Origin: Methylocystis sp. IM3 | GTDB taxonomy: Bacteria; Pseudomonadota; Alphaproteobacteria; Rhizobiales; Beijerinckiaceae | Direction: 5' to 3' | NCBI RefSeq assembly: GCF_038070105.1 | Contig: NZ_JBBPBZ010000005.1 | Location: 243,245-307,244 of the forward strand | Length of the DNA: 64,000 nt | Shown: positions 19,611 through 27,587 of the stretch, piece by piece | Layout: each line of letters starts with the position of its first letter | How positions within the stretch are numbered: position 1 is the stretch's first letter | Notes under the pieces: generated by a model | Database searches by the model: none | Seen by the model: the letters and a program-made list of their open reading frames with translations, nothing else | What the model was told of the DNA's origin: nothing | Translations under genes and position numbers: made by a program

Positions 19611-19651
19611 CCGCCAGCGTATGAGCCAACGCCGCGCGTAAGAATTGCTCT

Positions 19652-19667
19652 TGGTATGCTTTTTGCT
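19652..19667 (+). promoter_or_regulatory. sigma-54 promoter candidate of the ferredoxin-type reductase gene
   Basis: TGGTATGCTTTTTGCT has GG at 19653-19654 and GC at 19665-19666 and fits the -24/-12 consensus (TGGYAY-N5-TTGCT). It ends about 40 bp before the ATG at 19708. No NifA site was recognised upstream. Confidence 0.6.
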
Positions 19668-19707
19668 GGACGTCGGGCGCTTTCTGGATTCTCGATCGGA
19701 CAAGACG

Positions 19708-20670
19708 ATGAACGACACCCTTCACGAGGTCATTGTCGCCAAGAAAACCAACGAGGCCCACAATATGGTCTCGTTCGAATTAGTCGATCCGGCCGGCGCG
19801 GAACTGCCCGCCTTCTCGGCCGGCGCGCATGTCGACGTGACTGTTCCCGGCGGTCTGGTCCGGCAATATTCTTTGTGCAACAGCGCGACAGAACACCATC
19901 GCTACGTCATCGGCGTGTGGAACGACGCCAACAGCCGCGGGGGCTCCAAGGCGCTACATGCGCAAGTTGAAGTGGGGGATACGTTGCATGTCGGCTTGCC
20001 GAGAAATCGCTTTCGCGTGCCGCGGGGAACGAAGCGCGCGATCTTGATGGCGCGAGGCATCGGCGTGACGCCCATCCTGAGCATCGCCGATCACCTCAAA
20101 CGTCAAGACATTCCTTTCACGTTGCACTATGTGTATGCGATGATGTCGCCGGGCTCGTTCCGCGAAGTGATCGCCGCATCCAGTTTCGCGGAGAACGTGG
20201 AATATTACTACGAGTCCAGCGAGTTGAACAAATTACTCAACCCAGCGGCGATTTTGGCGGATCAGCCGGAGGAGACGCAGCTCTTCATCTGTGGCGTAGA
20301 TTGGTGGCAGGATCCGATCATCAACATTGCCGAGCAGAAGGGCTGGGCCAAGGAACGCATCCATGTCGAATGCTTCACGACGAAAGTGCCGCCGGCGGCG
20401 CTCGACAAGGTCTTCGAAGTCAAGATCGCCAGCACGGGCGCCGTTTACAAAGTCCCCGGCGACAAGACCGTCACGGCTTTCCTAGAGGAACAGGGTGTAA
20501 AGGTTCCCACTTCCTGCGAACAAGGCATGTGCGGAACATGCAAGATCAAGGTAATTAAAGGCGAAGCCGACCATCGCGACAAGCGCCTCTCCGATCAGGA
20601 GAAGGCGGAAGGTTATTTCCTGGCCTGCGTGTCGCGCGCCAAAAGCGATATGCTGGTGCTTGATTTGTAA
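19708..20670 (+). CDS. Phthalate-dioxygenase-reductase-like flavin/[2Fe-2S] oxidoreductase
   Basis: The 320-residue protein has an FMN-binding barrel (VRQYSLCNS at about 50-58), an NAD(P) domain (ILMARGIGVTPILSIADHL and FICGVDWWQD) and a C-terminal plant-type 2Fe-2S domain. The last carries PTSCEQGMCGTCKIKV and a distal Cys in YFLACVSRA. Such single-chain reductases move electrons from NAD(P)H to a Rieske or ferredoxin partner. Behind a sigma-54-like promoter it may donate to the Rieske protein or to nitrogenase, which is inference. ATG 19708 follows GGACAAGACG; the upstream extension covers the promoter. Confidence 0.85.
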   Translation: MNDTLHEVIVAKKTNEAHNMVSFELVDPAGAELPAFSAGAHVDVTVPGGLVRQYSLCNSATEHHRYVIGVWNDANSRGGSKALHAQVEVGDTLHVGLPRNRFRVPRGTKRAILMARGIGVTPILSIADHLKRQDIPFTLHYVYAMMSPGSFREVIAASSFAENVEYYYESSELNKLLNPAAILADQPEETQLFICGVDWWQDPIINIAEQKGWAKERIHVECFTTKVPPAALDKVFEVKIASTGAVYKVPGDKTVTAFLEEQGVKVPTSCEQGMCGTCKIKVIKGEADHRDKRLSDQEKAEGYFLACVSRAKSDMLVLDL

Positions 20671-20972
20671 GCGCTGCTCGCAGCCGTCGTCGCCCCCGCC
20701 GGCTCTGCGATTTTCGTCAAGCATCGGCGGGAGCAAGCGATGGGCCTCGGCGCTGGCGAAGTTTTCGAGATCGGAACATTGTTTCGCGCAATCGGAGAAG
20801 ATGGCTTTCAAAATCAGGCTGCGCGTGTCCCTAGCTTCGCCCGCAGCCAGAGCCCCTTCTCGACGATCTGCGCCGCCGGATGAGAAGCCGGCAGCCCGGA
20901 CCAAAGATCGGCAAACCCCATCCCTGATAGCCGAAATCTCTGTTCAGTAAGCAAGGCCGTCTGGACACCCAT
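20671..20972. other. 302-bp stretch without a convincing gene
   Basis: A short minus-strand frame reads MGFADLWSGLPASHPAAQIVEKGLWLRAKLG and stops; it could be a gene remnant. Nothing else is recognised. Confidence 0.3.
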
Positions 20973-21593
20973 TTACGGTGATTGCAGCAGCAGGGCGGCC
21001 AGGGTCTCGCATCCCGCTGAGCTCAAGCGAAACTCGAAGATGGACAGGTCCTGCTCCATATGGTCCTTTGACGAGGTGCCGGTAAGACACACCATGTCGA
21101 GCTGCGTCAGATAGCGAAAAAAGAGCTGGGCCGGGCTTCGCCCGTATTTAGTGGCAAGTTCAATCAGATCGGACGCGGCAAGGATTTCGGGATTGGCGGT
21201 CAGAGTCCAGAAGCTCTGATAAACAATACCATGCTCTCGGCAGAAGGCCCGGATATCCGTGTCGTAATGGGTTTTTGCATAGAAAAGGTTCTGGATCGTC
21301 GCGGGCTTGATCCGGGCGTTCCGGCACAGGGCTTCAAGTCGTGGAAGTTCGTGACAATTGCTGACGCCCAATTGGCGGACGCTGCCTTGGTCATAAAGGC
21401 TTTCCATGGCCCGCCACGCCTCCAGCGTATCCCTGTCGTCGGGGTAGGGGGAGTGGAGAACGAGGCCGTCCAGATAGTCGGTGCGAAGATTGCGGAGAGA
21501 CGCTTGAAAGGACTGTAGAACCTGCCGGCTCAAGCTGGCCGGTGACGTCACATTAACCGGCGGGTAGGCTTTGGTCGGCCATTCAGGCGGCAT
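20973..21593 (-). pseudogene. Aldo/keto reductase, N-terminal part lost at an IS6 junction
   Basis: The frame carries the C-terminal two thirds of an aldo/keto reductase barrel: LRTDYLDGLVLHSPYP, VRQLGVSNCHELPRL, IQNLFYAKTHYD, FCREHGIVYQSFWTL and the end of the NADP-binding region. The N-terminal strands with the catalytic Asp/Tyr/Lys are missing. Homology stops at about 21590, where an IS6-type transposase begins on the other strand. The gene is therefore a truncated relic. Confidence 0.72.
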
Positions 21594-22150
21594 GACCCCG
21601 CCGCCCGTGAGCTACACGCGCCATCGCTTCCCGCCGCAAATCATCGCCCACGCCGTCTGGCTCTATTTCCGGTTCCCGCTCAGACTGCGCCTTGTCGAGG
21701 AAATGCTGCTCGAGCGCGGGATTGTTCTCTCCTATGAAACCATCCGCCGCTGGGCCATGAAATTCGGGCTGGATTATGCCCATCGCCTTAAGCGCAAGAA
21801 GCCCGGCAGGCGCGACGTCTGGCATCTCGACGAGATCATCGTCTCGATCAACGGCGAGAGGCGCTAACTCTAACGGGCTGTCGACCAAGATGGCTACGTC
21901 CTCGACGAAATCGTCCAGGTCCGCCGCAACGCCAAGGCTGCCCAGCGCTTGCTAAAGCGCCTCCTCCATAAGCAAGGCTGCCGCCCGCGCCGCATGGTCA
22001 CCGACAAGCTCGGCTCGTATGCCGTTGCGCAACGGAAGACTCTGCCGAACGTCGAGCATCGATCCCACAAGGGTTTGAACAACCGCGCGGAGAACTCCCA
22101 TGTCCCGCTACGAAAGCGAGAGCGAGCGATGCAGGGGTTCAGATCGTGGC
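21592..22150 (+). pseudogene. IS6-family transposase relic with two in-frame stops
   Basis: MTPPPVSYTRHRFPPQIIAH, LRLRLVEEMLLERGIVLSYE and RRDVWHLDEIIVSINGE match the IS6/IS240/IS26 N-terminal half. In the same frame, after two TAA codons (about 21865 and 21871), the text continues RAVDQDGYVLDEIVQVRRNA, MVTDKLGSYAVA and [21 protein letters not shown], the conserved C-terminal region. The last helix is missing. The element probably caused the truncation of the flanking aldo/keto reductase. Confidence 0.85.
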
Positions 22151-22368
22151 GCGGGCGCCGCAATCACGGTCGCGGTGGTGGTGCCGTCGCCGGCAGCGTC
22201 ATGCTGCTTGGAGTCGACTTCGCGGACGAGCTGGGCGCCGAGATTCTCGAACTACCTCCTGCATTTTCAAGCTTTCAATTGTGGGGCCGACAGACATAAA
22301 GCTAAAGTCGTTGCAGATCATATTGCTGGATCGCAAGACTAAAGATGTGAACTCTGCTGGCTCTTTCC

Positions 22369-22560
22369 ATGTCGCTGCCGAGCGGGGACGCCCTCGCAAA
22401 GGGATGCATCAAGGGCGCGATAGCCGGTGGGATCCTCGGGCATTACGCGGGGCGGCACGGGATGCTTGGTGCGATCGCAGGGAGCCTCTATGGGAGGCAT
22501 GAGGCCAAAAAGCTGTTTTACTACGGGCAGCGCCGAGAGCCATCGCGCGGGTGGTTGTAA
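22369..22560 (+). CDS. Small glycine-zipper-like protein
   Basis: A 63-residue frame from ATG 22369 contains KGAIAGGILGHYAGRHGMLG and AIAGSLYGRHEAKK. The spaced glycines resemble small membrane-inserting glycine-zipper proteins found near mobile elements. Function is unknown. The following gene starts just after its stop, which suggests a small cargo operon. Confidence 0.5.
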   Translation: MSLPSGDALAKGCIKGAIAGGILGHYAGRHGMLGAIAGSLYGRHEAKKLFYYGQRREPSRGWL

Positions 22561-22571
22561 GGCGACCATCC

Positions 22572-22806
22572 GTGCACCTGAGCAAGCGCTGCGGGGCGAA
22601 GACGCGGTTGGGGCAGCCATGCGAAGCGCCGGGGATGGCGAAAGGTCGCTGTAGGATGCACGGGGGAACCAACCCCGGGCGCACCCAAGGGCAAGGCAAA
22701 CGGGGCCTACAAGCACGGGCGATATACCTGTGAGGCAATCGCCATGAGGAGAGCCATTGCGGCCCTGCGCCGTCACGCTCGCGAGGTTTCTTGTAGCCTA
22801 GATTAG
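22572..22806 (+). pseudogene. Small HGG-motif protein, frameshifted
   Basis: The first frame gives KRCGAKTRLGQPCEAPGMAKGRCRMHGGTNPG, a family common in alphaproteobacterial prophages and mobile islands. One base later the second frame continues APKGKANGAYKHGRYTCEAIAMRRAIAALR to a stop at 22806. Together they restore the HGG...G-AP-G--NG-YKHGRYT signature, so one extra base lies near 22680. The function of the family is unknown. Confidence 0.65.
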
Positions 22807-22814
22807 GGTCGGAT

Positions 22815-23028
22815 CGTCGCCTCTACCGGCGCCGTTATTGTCGGAGAGATCGATCTCCTTGGCGACGGTGACGCCGTCTTTGGTGATGCGGGGCGCGCCG
22901 AAGCTCTTCTCGATCACCACGTTGCCTCCCTTAGGACCCAGCGTTACCTTCACTGCGTTATTTAGAATTTCGACGCCACGCAAGATACGATCGCGGGCGT
23001 CGTTGGAGAAACGGACGTCTTTGGCAGT
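22815..23028 (-). pseudogene. groEL: groEL N-terminal fragment
   Basis: The minus strand encodes [41 protein letters not shown] and [20 protein letters not shown], the first 65-70 residues of the GroEL chaperonin. The start codon is lost and the reading ends in unrelated sequence. In place of the usual GPKGRNV it reads GPKGGNV. It is a relic, not a functional chaperonin. Confidence 0.85.
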
Positions 23029-23156
23029 GGCATTATCAAAACAGAATAGACAGTTTATAGGTTCTGCATTAGGTTATGTAACTGTGGCACAGCCAACCGC
23101 CTCAAATTCATTTGTCATGTTCTTGCTGTAACAAACCTTGAATGAGAGCAACCCGT

Positions 23157-23468
23157 ATGGGCAATTCAAGCAGCGGTTACAACGATTGGGCTCAGCCCAG
23201 TTACGAGGTTAAAGTTCGCGGGACGATGCATCTTTGGGGCTCCGCGGGCATCACGAAAGACATCATATTCGAAAAGCCGCTCGTGTTGCACGTTCACAAC
23301 GACCTATTCGGCGAAAAGATAACCTTCGGAACACGGAAGGCCTCGGGAGCCGAAGAAATCATAGGAACTCTTCTGCCCGGAGAATGCGTCTCGATCCCCC
23401 TTCATGGGATAGCTGGCGTTTTTGCCTCCTGCGAGCAGGACTCCACCGTATGTTGCCTGATCAAGTGA
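23157..23468 (+). CDS. Small unknown protein at the head of a low-GC island
   Basis: The 103-residue frame from ATG 23157 (MGNSSSGYNDWAQPSYEVKV) alternates short beta-like strands with glycines and ends CEQDSTVCCLIK. No signal peptide or membrane helix is seen. Codon use is less GC-rich than the surrounding genes. It lies 52 bp before the lipoyl-barrel gene and in the same direction, so it may belong to that unit. Family not recognised. Confidence 0.55.
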   Translation: MGNSSSGYNDWAQPSYEVKVRGTMHLWGSAGITKDIIFEKPLVLHVHNDLFGEKITFGTRKASGAEEIIGTLLPGECVSIPLHGIAGVFASCEQDSTVCCLIK

Positions 23469-23520
23469 TGGTGGAGCGGCATGTAGACCTTGCTGCAATG
23501 ATCGAACAAGAGACGAACAT

Positions 23521-24822
23521 ATGCAACCGGTACCCGCGAAACCCATTTCCCTGTCGGTAAGGCCGTTCCAAGTAGCAAATCTTTGCTTCGAGGTCGGTGG
23601 CATTCTTGGAGAGTCCTTCGTCGAGCTGGGCTCAGTAGTAGGTGCTTTCAATTTCGACCGATTCTATATGGCTCTTCGTGGCGTGACCACTGTCCCTGGC
23701 CCTCACGCCACTCTTATTCGGACGGTTCATCCCGCCACGACGGGTGACCCCAGTCGCCTGAAGTACGATTCGGATGGCATCGATGACGCGACCAAACCCG
23801 CGCCGAACTCGGGATCGCCCCCAAACCCGTTTGAGGAGCCTCCTCCGTTAGGCGATCCCGGCTCCGTTCTTGATTTGTCGGGTTTCGGGGGAAAGGCGCT
23901 GGCAGCGATGCGCGCGGAAACCTCCAAGGCTGCCTTGAGCAAGGCAGTCAACGCGCGAGCGAACGCCTTTATCACGAAATATGGAGGTACTCCGAAAATC
24001 GCAGACGCTATGAGACAAGTCATGCCTCAAAGGGGCGAGAATATAAACCGCCTGTCCGAGCTTTCTACCAGCTTGAGGGACTTGCTTGAGGCTGCATATC
24101 TTCAGGATTTTGGTGTGAACACAGTGCTAAAGAAGACATTAACGGTGACTAGTGGGACGTCAGGCCCCAATAAGGGAACTTCTGTGACGAAGGGGCCCGA
24201 TGCAACGGTGCTTAACACAGCAACGAATGATTATTCCGGCAAGGAAAATCAAACGTCCGAATCAAGAGGGCTCGAATACAGGTCGCCTAACCATGAAAAT
24301 GTTGCGCGAGATGCCCGGGTCCAGATCGGCCTCGGCGAAGAGGTTCTGTCCTTCGTGAAGGAAACCCACTTCCTAGACCGCATAGAGGACGTATACCAAA
24401 ATGAATTGAATTCCATAGATGCCGATGTCAACCAGTTGCAGGTCGCATATCTCAATACGATCTTGATGTCGCCCATTGACGGCATTGTGACTGGCGTTTT
24501 CAAGAACCCTGGCGATCCAATAACGGCGGGCGAGCCAGTGTTTCGCGTGGAAAACAATGCCGTGGTCCTCATCGTCGCGAGAGTGGTTTGCCGAGGACCG
24601 ATTTCGATTGGTTCCATCCTGCAAGTCAAGACAACTTTATTCGACACTCCGGGCCCCCCTGCGGTGGTCGTCGAAGCCCCCATCGTGTCAGTCCGGGGCC
24701 AGAGCGAGGCTGACCTGTGGGAAGTTGTCGCCAAGCAACCGAACCGCGACGCCGCCGGCAAGCAGATCTTTCCACTTGGCTACAATTTCGACTACGACAA
24801 TGTTGAGGTGAACATTCTCTGA
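23521..24822 (+). CDS. Unknown protein with a HlyD/biotinyl-lipoyl-like barrel segment
   Basis: The 433-residue protein has an unrecognised N-terminal half with a proline-rich stretch (SGSPPNPFEEPPPLGDPG). A charged helical region follows. In the C-terminal third, MSPIDGIVTGVFKNPGDPI and AGEPVFRVENN have the pattern of the barrel-sandwich domain of membrane-fusion (HlyD) proteins. No N-terminal membrane anchor was found and no lipoyl-lysine is present. It precedes the nuclease-toxin gene in the same direction, so it may help present or export that protein. This is inference. Confidence 0.6.
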   Translation: MQPVPAKPISLSVRPFQVANLCFEVGGILGESFVELGSVVGAFNFDRFYMALRGVTTVPGPHATLIRTVHPATTGDPSRLKYDSDGIDDATKPAPNSGSPPNPFEEPPPLGDPGSVLDLSGFGGKALAAMRAETSKAALSKAVNARANAFITKYGGTPKIADAMRQVMPQRGENINRLSELSTSLRDLLEAAYLQDFGVNTVLKKTLTVTSGTSGPNKGTSVTKGPDATVLNTATNDYSGKENQTSESRGLEYRSPNHENVARDARVQIGLGEEVLSFVKETHFLDRIEDVYQNELNSIDADVNQLQVAYLNTILMSPIDGIVTGVFKNPGDPITAGEPVFRVENNAVVLIVARVVCRGPISIGSILQVKTTLFDTPGPPAVVVEAPIVSVRGQSEADLWEVVAKQPNRDAAGKQIFPLGYNFDYDNVEVNIL

Positions 24823-24978
24823 GTTGGTCAGAGTTGAACTTTTAAAGGATGCAAGGAATGCGCAGGGACTTGAGCCTTGTGAAATCTTCAGTTCCGAGAG
24901 TTCTCCTGCTTCGCCAGTCCCTGAATTCGTGAGCTGAACTCTGGGCACCGGGCAGACAACCCTAAACAGAATACCCCC

Positions 24979-26214
24979 ATGCGTAATCAAGACCCCAATA
25001 ATGGCACAAAATGGGAAGGCGGCGGAGGAGGCGGCGGCCTCGTCGTCACTAGCGTCGGGGGTCCCGGCACGATTATAGTGGACGGAGAAAGCATTCCGTA
25101 TAATGAAATTGTTGAGGTTGGACCACACCGCCCTCCACCGCCCCCTCCACCCCCCCCACCTTTCCCAATAGTAAGAGTACAAAGCCCTGACGGTGCAGCA
25201 CCACGCAGTCTCCCACCTAATAGATTTCCGTCCGGCGCATCACCGTCGCTAAACGATAGTAAGCTGGACAATAGTCGGCTGGCTTCCAAGCCTCCGGGAC
25301 CGATGCCTGGTGCTGTCCCAGACTGGACGACGCAAACCGAGTGGCGTTTCGAACCCGATCCCAGACTGTTTTGGCAGCCCATAACCAGCGTCGACACCGG
25401 CAACCGACCCTTGAACGTCGTGTTGAACAAGATTTTGCTGCCTTGGATTAATGCCCTAGCGGCCGTGGTAAACATCCCGCGGGCCGGGCAAATCGTTGTT
25501 GATGATTTCCTGAGCCACAGTATTATAAATGTGGAATATCGAGACGCAGCATACGTTTTTCCGACAATGGGTGCGGCGGGGGTTGCCATCGAGGCAAGCC
25601 CTGCGCTGGAATTCATCTCCGCACGAGTGTCCACTTGGTGGTCCGCTTTTTCCAAAAACCCAGCTGTGTTGGACACTCTGCTCTCTCCGATCTTCATGTC
25701 GTTCGGAGCCGAGACAGGTGCTCTCTCCGGTGTGGGAGCGGAGATCGAAAGTACCCTTCCAGCGCAAGTTGAATCGTCGCTCCCAAATGTGCGAACAGCC
25801 GACTCTATCCTCTCTGAAAACTCAAGGCGCGGAAATGCCTTTCAAAGGGCGGTCACGGAAGCTTTTGGACTTGAACGAAATAATAACACGATGGTTGGAC
25901 CAGAGCTTGAGTCGGGGGCCTTTTACCCGACCATTCCGGATATCGCTAATGGCGGAAATGCACCGATTGGTGATATTAAAGACGTTCTCAATATCTCGCT
26001 AACTCGCCAGTTGCGGCTGCAGCGGGATATCGCAAAGGTAACAGGCACTTCATTCAGTGTCATTGCTAGCCCGCGCACCCGTACAGTCTCGCAGCCGCTG
26101 GCAGACGCGGTTAGGGAAAGTGGTGGCTTTATTTTCAAGGCCAATCCAGCGGACAAGACGGTCAAGGTTTGGGACTCTTCTAGCCGATCTTGGGTCCCGT
26201 TCCTCAGCGAGTAA
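24979..26214 (+). CDS. Putative polymorphic toxin with a C-terminal PD-(D/E)XK nuclease-like domain
   Basis: The 411-residue protein starts with Gly-runs (WEGGGGGGGLVV) and a Pro-run (RPPPPPPPPPPFP), linker-like sequence of exported or multi-domain effectors. The last 130 residues (from about 290, RRGNAFQRAVTEAFGL) contain IPD at 319-321, GDIKDV with D332 and K334, and TRQLRLQRDIAKV. This is the layout of restriction-endonuclease-like toxin domains (Tox-REase groups): PD, then D-x-K, then a QL helix. No signal peptide is visible. No immunity gene is recognised directly downstream. Confidence 0.62.
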   Translation: MRNQDPNNGTKWEGGGGGGGLVVTSVGGPGTIIVDGESIPYNEIVEVGPHRPPPPPPPPPPFPIVRVQSPDGAAPRSLPPNRFPSGASPSLNDSKLDNSRLASKPPGPMPGAVPDWTTQTEWRFEPDPRLFWQPITSVDTGNRPLNVVLNKILLPWINALAAVVNIPRAGQIVVDDFLSHSIINVEYRDAAYVFPTMGAAGVAIEASPALEFISARVSTWWSAFSKNPAVLDTLLSPIFMSFGAETGALSGVGAEIESTLPAQVESSLPNVRTADSILSENSRRGNAFQRAVTEAFGLERNNNTMVGPELESGAFYPTIPDIANGGNAPIGDIKDVLNISLTRQLRLQRDIAKVTGTSFSVIASPRTRTVSQPLADAVRESGGFIFKANPADKTVKVWDSSSRSWVPFLSE

Positions 26215-26223
26215 TTTCCCGAA

Positions 26224-26256
26224 AAAGCCACAGCCTTTGCGTTAGGCTATGGCTTT
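26224..26256 (+). terminator. Hairpin terminator after the putative toxin gene
   Basis: AAAGCCACAGCC and GGCTATGGCTTT pair over 11 of 12 positions (one C-A mismatch) around a 9-base loop, beginning 10 bases after the stop. No long T-run follows. It is also positioned to end the converging minus-strand gene. Confidence 0.5.
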
Positions 26257-26282
26257 GCGCGCGGGAGCTTTACGCTGAGCCG

Positions 26283-26529
26283 TCAATAGCTCCGACGATA
26301 GCCTCCCGTGTGGGGATTGTAGTTGCCTGCGGCCCCATAATTGTCGTGCGTGTTGCCGTTCCGGATTGGTTTGATAATGCGGCTGCGTATAGGTCCCGTT
26401 GCGGTTGTAGTGGCCATCCACATAGTGGTCACTGGAATTCGAGCCTGTGCCGTAGTTGTAGTATTGCGCGCTTACTGTCCCGCAAACCAACAACCCGGCG
26501 GCCAGCGTGGGAAGGGCTATCTTAAGCAT
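26283..26529 (-). pseudogene. Small secreted Tyr/Asn-rich protein, frameshifted
   Basis: From ATG 26529 (AAGGAG upstream) a signal peptide, MLKIALPTLAAGLLVCGTVSA, is followed by YNYGTGSNSSDHYVDGHYNR and TYTQPHYQTNP. Then the frame breaks near 26361. The alternative frame restores NGNTHDNYGAAGNYNPHTGG and ends YRRSY at 26283. One extra base therefore disrupts a short exported repeat-like protein of unknown function. Confidence 0.65.
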
Positions 26530-26758
26530 GGCGTTAACTCCTTAATCAACTAGGAGAGTTTATCAGGATTGCGTGTGCCGTCGAAGTGGCCAAGTGTCAC
26601 GCAAGCAGATTGGTCAAGACAGCCGCTGAGTGTGGGACTAAAAGTGGGACTGTTGTCGCTTAAGATTCATATGTCATTATAAATGCTATATTAAATCATC
26701 CCATTTTGTGCCACCGCACGGCAAGGCTATGAGTAGCCGCCCATTAGCACTCGCCGGT

Positions 26759-27308
26759 CTAGATGTTTAGTCCCGGCATCTGGTGGAGTGGGTCGAGTAT
26801 GAATCTCTCAGGCTCTTTCGTCCAGAGCTTGCAGATGAACTCGTAGGGCGTGAGGCCTTTGAGCGTCTTCAACCGGCGTGCAGAATTGTATGCGGTGACG
26901 AAGTCGGCGAGATGCGTTCGTAACTCGGCGTGGCTTTCATAGAAGTAGCGCTTGACCGTGGCGTCCTTGATTGTGCGGTTCATGCGCTCAACATGCCCGT
27001 TGGTCCAAGGATGTTTGGGCTTGGTCAGCCGGTGGTCGATATCGGCGCGGGCGCAGGCATGCTCGAACGCATGCGCCCGGAAGGACTTACCCTCCGCCAG
27101 CATTTGCTTGATTTCGACAGGGGTCCAGGTCTCGCCGCCGGGATCGGTGAAGTGTGTACCATTGTCGGTCAGCACTGTGTGGATTTTGTAGGGAACGGCC
27201 TTGATCAGCGCGAACAGAAAATCGGCGGCAATACGCGTCGTCGCCTTATCGTGCAGCTCGACGAAGGCAAATTTCGACGTTCGGTCGATCGCCATGAACA
27301 TGTAGAGC
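26759..27308 (-). pseudogene. IS481-family transposase, C-terminal half
   Basis: The frame reads MFMAIDRTSKFAFVELHDKA, VLTDNGTHFTDPGGE, HPWTNGHVERMNRTIKDATV and YNSARRLKTLKGLTPYEFI, the integrase-core D,D,E transposase end. Its N-terminal half lies about 2.9 kb away at 30159-30455, in the same strand and order, with an IS66 element between them. Joining the halves at the 8-bp duplication gives AEGKLYMFMAIDRTSKFAF in frame. Confidence 0.9.
27301..27308. repeat. Left copy of the 8-bp IS66 target duplication
   Basis: TGTAGAGC here is repeated at 30159-30166. IS66 elements typically make 8-bp duplications. Confidence 0.9.
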
Positions 27309-27351
27309 GTAGCCATCCGGCATAGGCCGCAGGTGTCGGCGTCGGGGCGTT

Positions 27352-27585
27352 TTAACGCTTGAGGAGTGTCGGATCGGCCTTATACATTTTGATCAGCTCG
27401 ATCAGGTTATCGATTCCGAAGTCGGTGAACGCCATCACGCCGTCGTACGTGATCCCGTGGACCCATATGAGACCATCTTCGGGCTCCATCTCGGCAGCGA
27501 CGTCGAACAGCCAATCCTCGTTCTCACCAAGTTCTTTGGCGACCTGGCTGATCGTCGTGATGTGAGAGACCTTGTTGACGTGCAT
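27352..27585 (-). CDS. IS66 passenger protein of unknown function
   Basis: The 77-residue acidic protein (MHVNKVSHITTISQVAKELG, ENEDWLFDVAAEMEPEDGLIW) starts just beyond the tnpC stop (TGATAATG), so translation is likely coupled to tnpC. Comparable small genes are found next to tnpC in some IS66 elements. No catalytic motif is recognised. It ends 43 bp from the left end of the element. Confidence 0.65.
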   Translation of the reverse strand: MHVNKVSHITTISQVAKELGENEDWLFDVAAEMEPEDGLIWVHGITYDGVMAFTDFGIDNLIELIKMYKADPTLLKR

Positions 27586-27587
27586 TA

